A DNA stretch of 64,000 nt, taken from NCBI RefSeq assembly GCF_008086045.1, contig NZ_VSEY01000020.1, positions 1 to 64,000 of the forward strand, in the 5' to 3' direction. The notes under the pieces are model-generated. The model was not told the DNA's origin. It did not search any database and saw only the letters and a program-made list of their open reading frames with translations. Made by a program: the position numbers and the translations under genes. Source of the DNA: Nonomuraea sp. PA05. Its GTDB lineage: Bacteria; Actinomycetota; Actinomycetes; Streptosporangiales; Streptosporangiaceae. The first letter of the stretch is position 1; each line of letters opens with the position of its first letter. Positions 50,659 through 59,703 of the stretch are shown piece by piece.

Positions 50659-51372
50659 ATGACGAAGGAGAAGGCGCAGGCGAGGCGCGAGAACCTGCAG
50701 AAACTGCGGGCCGAGCAGAAGCGCAAACAACGCCGCGCCGCACTGCTGATGTGGGGCACGGGCGGGCTCATCATCGTGGTGCTCGTCGGCGTGGTGGGCT
50801 TCTACCTGGTCAATCAGGCCAGGCAGACCTCGTTGGACGCTGTGACCAGCGCGAAGTACGAAGGCAGCCAGCATGTCTGGAACGCCGTGACGTACAAGGA
50901 GACGCCCCCGGTGGGCGGCCAGCACAACAACTACTGGCAGCAGTGCGCGATCTACGACAAGCCGATCCACCCGGAGCACGCGGTGCACTCGATGGAGCAC
51001 GGCGCGATCTGGATCACCTACCGGCCCGACCTGCCCAAGGCGCAGGTCGACAAGCTGAAGGAGATCGCGTCCTCCACGGGGCAGCAGGACTACATGCTGA
51101 TGAGCCCGTTCCCCAACCTGCCGTCGCCGGTCGTGGTGTCCTCCTGGAACCACCAGCTCAAGCTGACCGATCCGGCCGACCCGAAGCTCGGGGCGTTCAT
51201 CAAGCGCTACCAGAACGGCCCTGACACGCCCGAGCCGGGCGCCACCTGTGGCGGCAACGACGCGATCACCACCACGGCCGACCAGGCCCCCCTGCCGCCG
51301 GAGCCCACGAACCAGCAGCAGGCGCCGATGGAGACGCTGGCCCCCTCGGCCAGCCCATCGCAGCAGCAGTAG
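50659..51372 (+). CDS. DUF3105 membrane protein
   Basis: 237 residues. Basic N-terminal cytoplasmic helix (KEKAQARRENLQKLRAEQKR), one membrane segment (about 33-55) and an extracellular DUF3105 domain with conserved YKETPPVGGQHNNYWQQCAI and HAVHSMEHGAIWITYRP, where the His residues and Cys are invariant-like. The C-terminus is Pro/Gln-rich. ATG with GAGGAACG upstream. Function of the family unknown. Confidence 0.9.
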   Translation: MTKEKAQARRENLQKLRAEQKRKQRRAALLMWGTGGLIIVVLVGVVGFYLVNQARQTSLDAVTSAKYEGSQHVWNAVTYKETPPVGGQHNNYWQQCAIYDKPIHPEHAVHSMEHGAIWITYRPDLPKAQVDKLKEIASSTGQQDYMLMSPFPNLPSPVVVSSWNHQLKLTDPADPKLGAFIKRYQNGPDTPEPGATCGGNDAITTTADQAPLPPEPTNQQQAPMETLAPSASPSQQQ

Positions 51373-51385
51373 CAGCGGTGCGAGG

Positions 51386-51419
51386 ACGTCAGGGCCCGGC
51401 CCCCGCCGGGCCCTGACGT
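51386..51419. terminator. Perfect 15-bp bidirectional terminator hairpin
   Basis: ACGTCAGGGCCCGGC (51386-51400) and its exact inverse complement at 51405-51419 surround a CCCC loop. It sits between the convergent stops of the DUF3105 and EF-hand genes and can terminate both. Confidence 0.85.
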
Positions 51420-51432
51420 GTGTCCTGGCTCC

Positions 51433-51930
51433 TCAGCCCCCGCTGATGAGCAGGCCGTGGCGGGCCCTGGCGAACTCCTCGAACGAGATGCGCCCGTCGC
51501 CGTCGCTGTCGGCCTCGGTGAAGGCGGTGGCGAGGCCGGTGTCCCGGTGGCTCCAGAGCGAGCGGAACTCCTCGGCGCTGATGTGCCCGTCGCCGTCGTG
51601 GTCGGCCACGGTGAAGGTGGCCTTGGAGATCGGCGCCAGCACCGCTTCGAGTGCGCCGGTGCGTACCAGCATCTCGAAGGAGCGCACGTACTCCTCCTTG
51701 CTGATCTCGCCGTCGCGGTCGGTGTCCAGCGCGCGGGCGTGGGTGTCCCAGGCGTTGAGGAACGCGTCGACCAGGGCCTCTCCGGCGGGTGTGTCGGGGC
51801 GGACGCCGGCCCGCTGGAGCCGCTGCTGGGCGAGCGCCAGGTAGTCGTGGCGGGTGAGGAAGCCGTCGTTGTCGGCGTCCAGGTCGTCGAAGTTGCGCTC
51901 CGCGCTCTCACGGAAGCTCGGCAGGGACAT
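51433..51930 (-). CDS. Calcium-binding EF-hand protein (four loops, calerythrin-like)
   Basis: 165 residues, no signal peptide. Four EF-hand loops: DADNDGFLTRHD, DTDRDGEISKEE, DHDGDGHISAEE and DSDGDGRISFEE, each with Asp at positions 1, 3 and 5 and acidic residues at 12 except the first. Length and layout fit calerythrin-like cytoplasmic calcium buffers/sensors of actinomycetes. ATG at 51930 has GGAG five bases upstream, preferred to the ATG at 51945. Confidence 0.92.
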   Translation of the reverse strand: MSLPSFRESAERNFDDLDADNDGFLTRHDYLALAQQRLQRAGVRPDTPAGEALVDAFLNAWDTHARALDTDRDGEISKEEYVRSFEMLVRTGALEAVLAPISKATFTVADHDGDGHISAEEFRSLWSHRDTGLATAFTEADSDGDGRISFEEFARARHGLLISGG

Positions 51931-52018
51931 CACCACTCCGATCATTACGGTGAGTAGCTGATCGCTACTTAGGGTAACTCTTCGGATGCTGGATGCCCAG
52001 AGGCGCAGGGGAATCCGT

Positions 52019-53134
52019 TCAGCCGAGCACGTCGCCGGGCGCCGTCCACTCCAGCCCGTGCGCCTGGGCCACGGGGCGGCTGGTCAGGCGGCCCTCGTGC
52101 GTGTTCAGGCCGAGCGCCAGCGCCGGGTCCTCGCGCATCGCGCGCTGCCAGCCCAGGTCGGCGATGGCCAGCGCGTACGGGAGCGTCACGTTCGTCAGCG
52201 CGAACGTGGAGGTGTGCGGCACCGCGCCCGGCATGTTGGCCACGCAGTAGAAGACCGAGTCATGCACCCGGTACGTCGGCTCCTCGTGCGTGGTCGGCCG
52301 CGAGTCCTCGAAGCAGCCGCCCTGGTCGATCGAGATGTCCACCAGCACCGAGCCCGGCTTCATGCGGCTGACCAGGTCGTTGCTGACCAGCTCTGGGGCC
52401 TTGGCGCCGGGCACCAGCACCGCGCCGATGACCAGGTCGGCCTCCAGCACCGCGCGCTCGATCTCCAGCATGTTGGACGCGACGGTCTGGCAGTGGCCCT
52501 GGTAGATCAGGTCGGCCCGGCGCAGCTTGTCGATGTTCATGTCGAGCAGCACCACCTCGGCCTGCATGCCGAGGGCGATGGCGGCGGCGTTCATGCCCGA
52601 GACCCCGGCCCCGATCACCACCACGTGCGCCGCGCGCACCCCCGACACCCCGCCCATGAGCACGCCCCTGCCGCCCGCCGAGCGCATCAGGTGGTAGGCG
52701 CCCACCTGCGGCGCCAGCCGGCCCGCCACCTCCGACATGGGCGCCAGCAGCGGCAGCGCACCGTTCGCCGTCTGCACCGTCTCGTAGGCGACCGCGGTGC
52801 AGCCCGACTCCAGCAGCGCCCGCGTGCAGGGCCGCGAGGCGGCCAGATGCAGGTACGTGAACAGCACCAGCCCCTTGCGCAGCCGGTGGTACTCCTCCGC
52901 CTCCGGCTCCTTGACCTTCATCACCAGGTCGGCCTCGCCCCACAGCTCGTCGGCGGCGGGCACCAGCACGGCGCCCGCGGCGGCGAAGTCGGCGTCGGGG
53001 ATCGCGGAGCCGGCTCCGGCGTCGCGCTCGACCAGGACGTGGTGACCGTGGCGAGCCAGCTCGTGCACCCCCGCCGGGGTCAGCGCCACCCGGTACTCGC
53101 TGTTCTTGACCTCACGCGGCACACCGATCTTCAT
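52019..53134 (-). CDS. ald: Alanine dehydrogenase
   Basis: 371 residues, standard length. Start MKIGVPREVKNSEYRVALTP, catalytic Lys region ADLVMKVKEPEAEEY, active His in LFTYLHLAAS, NAD motif VVVIGAGVSGMNAA, and PGAVPHTSTFALTNVTLPY near the C-terminus are all diagnostic. Catalyses NAD-dependent L-alanine to pyruvate and ammonium. Single gene, divergent from the SecD-P1-like/Excalibur gene. Confidence 0.96.
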   Translation of the reverse strand: MKIGVPREVKNSEYRVALTPAGVHELARHGHHVLVERDAGAGSAIPDADFAAAGAVLVPAADELWGEADLVMKVKEPEAEEYHRLRKGLVLFTYLHLAASRPCTRALLESGCTAVAYETVQTANGALPLLAPMSEVAGRLAPQVGAYHLMRSAGGRGVLMGGVSGVRAAHVVVIGAGVSGMNAAAIALGMQAEVVLLDMNIDKLRRADLIYQGHCQTVASNMLEIERAVLEADLVIGAVLVPGAKAPELVSNDLVSRMKPGSVLVDISIDQGGCFEDSRPTTHEEPTYRVHDSVFYCVANMPGAVPHTSTFALTNVTLPYALAIADLGWQRAMREDPALALGLNTHEGRLTSRPVAQAHGLEWTAPGDVLG

Positions 53135-53284
53135 GCCGTCACTCTTCCCGGGGATCCAGGGTTTCCTCCTCCATTCTTCCCCCGGTCTATCAGTTGAGTG
53201 AGGATTATCCGGCGGATTACCCCGGTGTGCCTTCTCCTCGATAGGCTCACCGGCAGCCCGAACGTCAGGATGGGATCGTCATCG

Positions 53285-54250
53285 ATGGACAAGCCGGAAG
53301 AGCCGCCACCCGCGGACCCGGGGGAGCCGACCGCCAGCAGACTCACCACCATCGTGCTGATCGTCTCGCTGGTGGTCGTCGTGCTCGTCGCAGGCGTGCT
53401 CGGCACGGTCGCCGTCCTCATGACCAGAAGCCCTGACACGCCGCTGTTAGGGGCCGCGCCGCCGCGCTACCTGTCGGTGCCCATCCACTTCGCGCCCGTC
53501 AGGGAGACCAAGGTCGCGCCGTGCCCCGGCGACCCGGCCGTGCTCGACGCGGCGCAGACCACCTGCTACCTGCTGGAGGACGGAGTCACCGTCGCGGCCG
53601 TGCAGCGCATCGAGCCGCTGCGCGAGGACGACGGCCTCTATTCCGTGCGCATCGCGGTCGCGCCCGCGTTCAAGGAGAAGCTGGTGCGGCTGGTCGACGA
53701 GCTGGCGCCCGAGCAGCAGCAGATCGCGATCGTGCTGGCGCCCGCACAGGCCGACCAGCCCAAGACGGTGATCGCCGCGCCCATCGTTACCCAGCCGATG
53801 GACGGCGACAGCGTGAGCATCGCCGGCTTCACCAAGGAGGACGCCGACGCGCTGGTGTCCCGCCTGCTGGGCAGCTCGGCCAGCCCCGGCGCCGGCACCG
53901 CGACCCCTCCGACCGGCCAGCCCGCCACCCCTCCGACCGGGCAGCCCACGGGCCCCGCCACGTCGGGCCAGCCGACCGGCGGCACCGGCCCGACCGGCAC
54001 GACCGGCACGACCGGTTCCACGGGCACGACCGGTTCCACTGGCACGACCGGCTCCACGGGCACCTCGCGGCCCGGCGGCACCGCGCCCGCCACCAACGGC
54101 CGGGGCGGCGTCGACAAGCGCTACACGAGCTGCAAGGAGGCCGTGGCGGCCGGCGACGGGCCCTACTACAAGGGCACGCACGAGGAGTACAACTGGTACA
54201 CCGACGTCGACAACAACGATGTCGCCTGCAACAGCGGCGACATCCGCTAG
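53285..54250 (+). CDS. Membrane protein with SecD-P1-like domain, TGS repeats and C-terminal Excalibur calcium-binding motif
   Basis: 321 residues. Short cytoplasmic Pro-rich tail, membrane helix at about residues 20-45 (TIVLIVSLVVVVLVAGVLG), then an extracellular domain resembling the SecDF P1-head type (VTVAAVQRIEPLREDDGLYS, FTKEDADALVSRLLG). A Thr/Gly/Ser/Pro repeat stalk follows, and the final 40 residues are an Excalibur domain (YTSCKEAVAAGDGPYY, DVDNNDVACNSGD). ATG at 53285 chosen; ATG at 53270 is in frame. Its stop overlaps the convergent NCS2 gene by 4 bp. Confidence 0.75.
   Translation: MDKPEEPPPADPGEPTASRLTTIVLIVSLVVVVLVAGVLGTVAVLMTRSPDTPLLGAAPPRYLSVPIHFAPVRETKVAPCPGDPAVLDAAQTTCYLLEDGVTVAAVQRIEPLREDDGLYSVRIAVAPAFKEKLVRLVDELAPEQQQIAIVLAPAQADQPKTVIAAPIVTQPMDGDSVSIAGFTKEDADALVSRLLGSSASPGAGTATPPTGQPATPPTGQPTGPATSGQPTGGTGPTGTTGTTGSTGTTGSTGTTGSTGTSRPGGTAPATNGRGGVDKRYTSCKEAVAAGDGPYYKGTHEEYNWYTDVDNNDVACNSGDIR
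53971..54063 (+). repeat. 9/18-bp repeats encoding TGT/TGS stalk
   Basis: Short tandem units of the form GGCACGACCGGTTCCACG recur, encoding alternating Thr-Gly-Thr and Thr-Gly-Ser triplets between the extracellular domain and the Excalibur domain of the host gene. Such stalks are usual in surface proteins. Confidence 0.8.
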
Positions 54251-55632
54251 GCGAACAGCTCCTCCAGCCAGTCGATGCCGAAGTAGGCCAGGAAGACCAG
54301 CGAGACCACCCACAGCAGCCACGGGATCTCCGAGAACCGCCCCCTGACCGCCTTGATCAGCGTGTAGACGATCACGCCGGCGCCCACGCCGTTCGTGATC
54401 GAGTACGTGAACGGCATCAGCGCGATCGTCAGGAACGCCGGCACGGCCAGGTCCAGGTCGTTCCACGGCACGTTCCTGCTCTGCATCATCATCAGCGCCC
54501 CCACCAGCACCAGCGCGGGCGCCGCGGCGGCGGCGGGCACCACCGCCGCCAGCGGCGTGAACAGCAGCGTCAGCCCCAGCAGCGCGCCGGTCACCACGCT
54601 GGCGAGCCCGGTGCGCGCGCCCTCCCCGACACCGGCCGCCGACTCCACGAAGACGGTGTTCGCCGAGGCGCTGGCCCCGCCGCCCACCATGCCGGCCACG
54701 CCGTCCACGGTCAGGATGCGGCCCAGCCTGGGCACCCGGCCCTGCTCGTCCACCAGCCCGGCCTCGTCGCTGACGCCGATGATCGTCCCCATGGCGTCGA
54801 AGAAGCCCGACAGCACCAGCGTGAACAGCACCACGGTGGCCGTCAGCGCCCCCGCCGTGACGAACCCGCCGAACAGGTCGAACTGCCCGACCAGCCCGAA
54901 GTCCGGCGCCGCGACCAGCGACTCCGGCATGCGCGGCGCGACCACGCCCCACGCCGCCGGGTCGATGGTGTTGACCGAGTTGACCAGGATGGCCAGCGCC
55001 GCCGTCACGGCGATGCTGATCAGGATGGCGGCGGGGACGCGGCGCACGTACAGGAGGATCATCAGGAGCAGGCCGAAGCAGAAGACCGCGACCGGCCAGC
55101 CCGTGAGGTGCCCGGTCGCGCCGAGTTGCACGGGGGTGCCCGAGCCCGGCGCGACGAAGCCCGCGTCCACCAGGCCGATCAGCGCGATGAACAGGCCGAT
55201 CCCGACGCTGATCGCGTGCTTGAGCGCCAGCGGGATCGCGTTCATGATCAGGGTGCGCAGGCCGGTCACGGCCAGCAGGATGATCACGGCGCCTTCCAGC
55301 ACGACCAGGCCCATCGCCTGGGCCCAGGTCATGTGCGGGGCCGCCTGGTAGGCGACGACCGCGTTCAGGCCGAGCCCGGCGGCCAGCCCGAACGGCGCGT
55401 TGCCGACGAAGGCCATGAGCAGCGTGGAGATCGCCGCGGCCAGCGCCGTGGAGGTGGTCAGCTCCGCGATCGAGAGCCGGGCGCCGGTGACGTCCCTGGC
55501 CCCCGCCAGGATGATCGGGTTGAGCAGGATGATGTAGGCCATGGCCATGAAGGTCGTCAGACCGCCACGCACCTCGCGGCCTGCGGTGGTGCCTCGCCCC
55601 GTCAGCTCGAAGAATCTGTCGAGCACCGCCAT
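54247..55632 (-). CDS. NCS2-family purine permease (AzgA-like)
   Basis: 461 residues with about 12-14 hydrophobic segments. AzgA-group signatures: REVRGGLTTFMAMAYIILLN and PIILAG, FGLAAGLGLNAVVAY, SGFFDAMGTIIGVSDEAGL and ASANTVFVESAAGVGEGART. Probably a proton symporter for hypoxanthine, adenine or guanine. Adjacent Mo-hydroxylase and PucR genes support a purine-catabolic role. ATG at 55632 lies within a perfect inverted repeat (see 55630-55657). Confidence 0.9.
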   Translation of the reverse strand: MAVLDRFFELTGRGTTAGREVRGGLTTFMAMAYIILLNPIILAGARDVTGARLSIAELTTSTALAAAISTLLMAFVGNAPFGLAAGLGLNAVVAYQAAPHMTWAQAMGLVVLEGAVIILLAVTGLRTLIMNAIPLALKHAISVGIGLFIALIGLVDAGFVAPGSGTPVQLGATGHLTGWPVAVFCFGLLLMILLYVRRVPAAILISIAVTAALAILVNSVNTIDPAAWGVVAPRMPESLVAAPDFGLVGQFDLFGGFVTAGALTATVVLFTLVLSGFFDAMGTIIGVSDEAGLVDEQGRVPRLGRILTVDGVAGMVGGGASASANTVFVESAAGVGEGARTGLASVVTGALLGLTLLFTPLAAVVPAAAAAPALVLVGALMMMQSRNVPWNDLDLAVPAFLTIALMPFTYSITNGVGAGVIVYTLIKAVRGRFSEIPWLLWVVSLVFLAYFGIDWLEELFA

Positions 55633-55657
55633 TCCCCCCTCGTGATCAGGGGGAATG
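55630..55657 (-). promoter_or_regulatory. Perfect hairpin enclosing SD and start codon of the purine permease gene
   Basis: On the plus strand CATTCCCCC (55630-55638) and GGGGGAATG (55649-55657) are exact inverse complements separated by ten bases. In the permease mRNA the start codon and the G-rich ribosome site form one arm, paired with an upstream arm. Structure read from sequence; functional role untested. Confidence 0.5.
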
Positions 55658-55686
55658 CCGGGTTGCCTACCCCGCCGTGGGCGAGA

Positions 55687-55920
55687 TCACGCCTTCTCGT
55701 GGCGGCCGTGGCCCACCAGGGCGACGAACTCCTCCAGCTTGATCGTGCCGTCGCCGTCGCTGTCGGCCGAGGCGATGAACGCCTCGACCTCGCTCTCGGA
55801 CGCGCCCTGCCCGCCCAGCGCGTCGTTGGCCTGCCGGATCTCGTCAGCGGTCAGCCGGCCGTCGCCGTCGGTGTCGAAGCGCTTGAACTCCGCCTCTGCC
55901 GCCTCGCGTGCGGTTGTCAT
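55687..55920 (-). CDS. Two-EF-hand calcium-binding protein
   Basis: 77 residues. Two canonical loops, DTDGDGRLTADE and DSDGDGTIKLEE, separated by a helix-linker (IRQANDALGGQGASESEVEA), i.e. a single EF-hand pair. No signal peptide; cytoplasmic. ATG with AAGGGGG upstream. Sixteen bases separate it from the Mo-hydroxylase gene on the same strand, so they may be co-transcribed. Ends in GHGRHEKA. Confidence 0.92.
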   Translation of the reverse strand: MTTAREAAEAEFKRFDTDGDGRLTADEIRQANDALGGQGASESEVEAFIASADSDGDGTIKLEEFVALVGHGRHEKA

Positions 55921-55936
55921 CGCGGTGCCCCCTTGT

Positions 55937-58105
55937 CTAGCCCTTGTCGAACAAGGCGATATCTTCCGGCCTAATCGGAACGCGAGTCAACCGAAGTCCC
56001 GTAGCCGCTCTGACGGCGGCGGCGATGGCCGGGGTGGAGGACAGCGTCGGAGGCTCGCCCGCCCCGCGCAGCCCGTACGGGGCCGCCGGGTCAGCGTTCT
56101 CCAGGATCTTCAGCGTCATGGGCGGCATGTCCAGGATCGTGGGGATGAGGTAGTCGGTGAACGACGGGTTCAGCACCTGGCCGTCGCGGACCTGGACCTC
56201 CTCCATCAACGCCAGCCCCAGCCCCTGCGCCGAGCCGCCGTGGATCTGGCCCTCCAGCGCCTGCGGGTTCAGTATCCGCCCGACGTCCTGCACCGCCGCC
56301 AGCTCCACCACCTTCACCAGGCCCAGCTCCACGTCCACGTCCACGACCGCCCGGTGCACGCACAGCGCGAGCTGCGTGTGCGAGTCGCCCTGGCCGGTGA
56401 GCGGGTCCATCGGGTACGTCGGCCGGTGCCGGTACTCGCGCGTCTCCTCGATCGGCCCGAACCGCTCCAGCGCCTCCCCGGGCGTCAGCCCCTCGAACCG
56501 CTTGCGCACCGCCTCGCAGGCGGCCTTGACCGCGCCGCCCGTGACGTACGACTGCCGCGAGGCCGACGACGAGCCCGCCGACCCGACCGAGGTGTCGGCG
56601 GTGGCCACCGTGACGTTCGCGATGCCCAGCTCGGTACGCGCGATCTGGGCCTGCACGGTCACCAGGCCCTGCCCCACCTCGGCGGCGGCGGTGTGCACGG
56701 TGACGTGCGGCTCGCCGCCGATCAGCTCCGCCCGCACCCGGGCCGTGGAGTAGTCGTCGAAGCCCTCGGAGAAGCAGATGTTCTTGATGCCCACGCCGTA
56801 GCCGACGCCGCGCCGCACCGACTCGCCGTGCGTGGTCTGCGAGACGCCGCCGGGCAGCCCGCGCAGGTCACCGTCCGTGGTGGCCGGGGGCAGCGGCATC
56901 GCCTCCAGGTCGCGCAGCATCTCCGCCAGCGGCGCAGGAGAGTCGATCACCTGCCCGGTGATCAGGTGGGAGCCCTGGGAGACGGCGTTGCGCATCCGGA
57001 TCTCGATCGGCGACAGGCCGCACGCCTCCGCCAGCCGGTCCATCTGCGTCTCGTAGGCGTAACACGCCTGCACCGCGCCGAAGCCGCGCATCGCGCCGCA
57101 CGGCGGGTTGTTGGTGTAGACGCCGGTGGCGTCCACCCGCACGTTCGGCACCTCGTACGGGCCCGCGCCCAGCGACGCCGCGTTGCCGACCACGGCGGGG
57201 GAGGACGAGCAGTACGCGCCGCCGTCGAGCAGGATGTCGGCCTTGACGTACACCAGCCTGCCGTCGCGGGTCGCGCCGTGCTCGTAGCGCATCCGCGCCG
57301 GGTGGCGGTGCACGTGGCCGAAGAACGACTCCTCCCGGCCGTACACGATCTTGACGGGGCGGTTCAGCCGCAGGGCCAGCATGCAGGCGTGGACCTGCAT
57401 CGACAGGTCCTCGCGGGCGCCGAACGCGCCGCCCACGCCCGACAGCGTCAGGCGCACCTTGTCCGGCGGCAGGGCCAGGCAGGGCGCGAGCTGGTCGCGG
57501 TCCACGTGCAGCCACTGGGTGGCGATGTACAGGTCCACGCCGCCGTCCTCGGCGGGCACCGCCAGGCCGGACTCGGGGCCGAGGAAGGCCTGGTCCTGCA
57601 TGCCGACCTCGTACTCGCCCGTCACGACGACGTCGGCCTCGAACGTGTCGCCGCGGCGTACCGGCTGGTGGCGCACGAAGTGCTGCGACTCGCGCGGGTC
57701 GGTGATGGCCGGGCGGGGCTCGTACGCGACGACGATGGCCGCCGCCGCCCTGCGCGCCGTCTCCGGATGGTCGGCCGCCACCAGCGCCACCGGCTCGCCC
57801 TGGTAGCGCACCTGGTCGATGGCCAGCACCGGCTGGTCCTTGTGCTCCAGGCCGTAGTACTTCTCGCCGGGCACGTCCTCGTGCGTCAGCACGGCCCGCA
57901 CGCCGGGGATGCGCAGCGCGGGCGCCACGTCGATCGAGCGGACCCACGCCGACGGGTGCGGGCTGCGCAGCGTCGCGCCCCACACCATGCCGTCCAGCCA
58001 CAGGTCGGAGGCGTAGGCGAACTCGCCGGTCACCTTGAGCGTCGCGTCCGGACGGCGCGCGCTCTCCCCGACACCGTGCAGGAGCGCATCAGAGGTCTGC
58101 GTCAT
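55937..58105 (-). CDS. Xanthine-dehydrogenase-family molybdopterin-binding subunit
   Basis: 722 residues, molybdenum hydroxylase large subunit. Features: RRPDATLKVTGEFAYASDLW opening, YQGEPVALVAADHPETARRA, GVGGAFGAREDLSMQVHACM (Moco-binding loop), CGAMRGFGAVQACYAYETQM and the catalytic Glu in LRGAGEPPTLSSTPA at the C-terminus. The family needs 2Fe-2S and FAD subunits, which are not encoded alongside: a divergent PucR gene lies upstream and an EF-hand gene downstream. Substrate may be hypoxanthine/xanthine given the purine neighbours; other N-heterocycles are possible. Confidence 0.88.
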   Translation of the reverse strand: MTQTSDALLHGVGESARRPDATLKVTGEFAYASDLWLDGMVWGATLRSPHPSAWVRSIDVAPALRIPGVRAVLTHEDVPGEKYYGLEHKDQPVLAIDQVRYQGEPVALVAADHPETARRAAAAIVVAYEPRPAITDPRESQHFVRHQPVRRGDTFEADVVVTGEYEVGMQDQAFLGPESGLAVPAEDGGVDLYIATQWLHVDRDQLAPCLALPPDKVRLTLSGVGGAFGAREDLSMQVHACMLALRLNRPVKIVYGREESFFGHVHRHPARMRYEHGATRDGRLVYVKADILLDGGAYCSSSPAVVGNAASLGAGPYEVPNVRVDATGVYTNNPPCGAMRGFGAVQACYAYETQMDRLAEACGLSPIEIRMRNAVSQGSHLITGQVIDSPAPLAEMLRDLEAMPLPPATTDGDLRGLPGGVSQTTHGESVRRGVGYGVGIKNICFSEGFDDYSTARVRAELIGGEPHVTVHTAAAEVGQGLVTVQAQIARTELGIANVTVATADTSVGSAGSSSASRQSYVTGGAVKAACEAVRKRFEGLTPGEALERFGPIEETREYRHRPTYPMDPLTGQGDSHTQLALCVHRAVVDVDVELGLVKVVELAAVQDVGRILNPQALEGQIHGGSAQGLGLALMEEVQVRDGQVLNPSFTDYLIPTILDMPPMTLKILENADPAAPYGLRGAGEPPTLSSTPAIAAAVRAATGLRLTRVPIRPEDIALFDKG

Positions 58106-58200
58106 TCTCCGAGTGAAGCACCGCGCCCGGGGCCCGTCCTATCCGCGCGACGTCAAATCGAGGTCATCGCTCGCAACATTGGGCTTGTACATTCCTACAG

Positions 58201-59694
58201 GTGCGCATCTCCGACCTGCTGACCATCGACGATCTGCGCCTGCGGCTGCTCACCGGCGACCCGGCCCGCGAGTTCAGCACCGTGCACATCACCGACCTGC
58301 CCGAGCCGGGCCGCTACCTCAGCGGCGGCGAGCTGGTGCTGACCGGGCTGATGTGGTGGCACGCGCCCGGCGACTCCGCCCGGTTCGTGGCCGCGCTGGC
58401 CGAGGCGGGGGTCGCCGCGCTCGGCGCCGGGCAGGCGTGGCTCGGGCACGTCCCCGGCGACCTGGTGACCGCCTGCGCCGACGCCGGGCTGCCGCTGGTC
58501 GAGGTGCCGGTCGAGGTCTCCTTCCGCACGCTGGCCGAGACCGTCGTGCCCCGCCTGGCAGGCGACGTGCGCGACGCGCTCGGCCGCCACCGCAGGCTCG
58601 TCGCCGCCATCGCCGAGGGCGCCGACCTGCGCGAGCTGTTCGAGCTGACCGCCGCCGAGCTGGGCGTCACCGGAGCGGTGGTGACCGCCTCCGGCGAGAT
58701 GATCGTCGGCACGGCCGCCGACCCGATACGCCTGGCCAGGGCCTACCTCACCGCGCCGCGCCTGCCGGTCAAGGTCGGCGGGCACACGCTCTTCGCGGTC
58801 GGGCGCGGCCACCGCGCCGCCGGCTGGGCGCTGGCCTGCGACGGCGACCTCATGGACCGCGCCGACCTCGGCTACGAGCTGGCCGCCTGCGTCGGCCTCG
58901 AACGCAGCCGCGTGGAGGAGGGCCGCCGCGTCGAGCGCCGCCTGACCGAGCAGCTCGTCGTCGCCGCCCTCGGCGGGGCCGACGTGGCCGAGCTCAACGC
59001 CCGGCTGCGGACGTGCGGGGTGGACGCGGCGGAGCCGTACGCGATCGTGAACATCACCGCGCCCCGGCCGGGCGCCACCCGCGGCCCCGACCCCGCCACC
59101 CTCGGCGGGCAGGTCGTCGAGGAGCTGCTGGGCCGTGAGGTCGTCGCCGCGGCCGGCGCGGACGGTGCCGTCGCCGTCGTCCCGCTGCGCCGGAGCACCA
59201 CCGCCGAGCTGGCCGACCGGCTGCGCGCCGGCGCCGCCGTCCTCGCCGCGCTGCCCGACACCCGCCTGTGCGCGGGGCTCAGCGGCGCGCTGACGGGCGC
59301 CGCCGCCGTCAAGGGCGGCGTGGAGGAGGCCGGCCACGCCAGGCGGCTGGCGGAGGCCCGTGGCGGCGGGGTGGTGACCAGCGACGAGATCTACACGCAC
59401 GCGCTGCTGCTGGCGACGGTGCCGGGCGACGTCCGCCGCTCGTTCGCCGCCCGGCTGTTGTCGCCGCTGCTCGACTACGACCGCAGGCACCAGTCGGAGC
59501 TGGTGCGCACGCTCGGGATCTTCCTTGACTGCGCCGGGTCGTGGAACGCCTGTGCCGAGCAGCTCCACGTGCACGTCAACACCGTGCGCTACCGGGTGCG
59601 CAGGATCGAGGAGCTGACAGGGCGGGACCTGTCGACGATGGCCGACCGGGTGGACTTCTTCCTGGCGCTCAGGGACACGGCACCGCCGCGCTGA
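58201..59694 (+). CDS. PucR-family transcriptional regulator
   Basis: 497 residues. N-terminal purine-catabolism domain begins MRISDLLTIDDLRLRLLTGD and includes ITDLPEPGRYLSGGELVLTG; the C-terminal PucR helix-turn-helix is FLDCAGSWNACAEQLHVHVN and TVRYRVRRIEELTGRDL. Divergent from the Mo-hydroxylase across 95 bp and close to an NCS2 permease, so it likely activates purine catabolic genes. GTG start. Confidence 0.9.
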   Translation: MRISDLLTIDDLRLRLLTGDPAREFSTVHITDLPEPGRYLSGGELVLTGLMWWHAPGDSARFVAALAEAGVAALGAGQAWLGHVPGDLVTACADAGLPLVEVPVEVSFRTLAETVVPRLAGDVRDALGRHRRLVAAIAEGADLRELFELTAAELGVTGAVVTASGEMIVGTAADPIRLARAYLTAPRLPVKVGGHTLFAVGRGHRAAGWALACDGDLMDRADLGYELAACVGLERSRVEEGRRVERRLTEQLVVAALGGADVAELNARLRTCGVDAAEPYAIVNITAPRPGATRGPDPATLGGQVVEELLGREVVAAAGADGAVAVVPLRRSTTAELADRLRAGAAVLAALPDTRLCAGLSGALTGAAAVKGGVEEAGHARRLAEARGGGVVTSDEIYTHALLLATVPGDVRRSFAARLLSPLLDYDRRHQSELVRTLGIFLDCAGSWNACAEQLHVHVNTVRYRVRRIEELTGRDLSTMADRVDFFLALRDTAPPR

Positions 59695-59703
59695 GGCCGG
59701 ACC

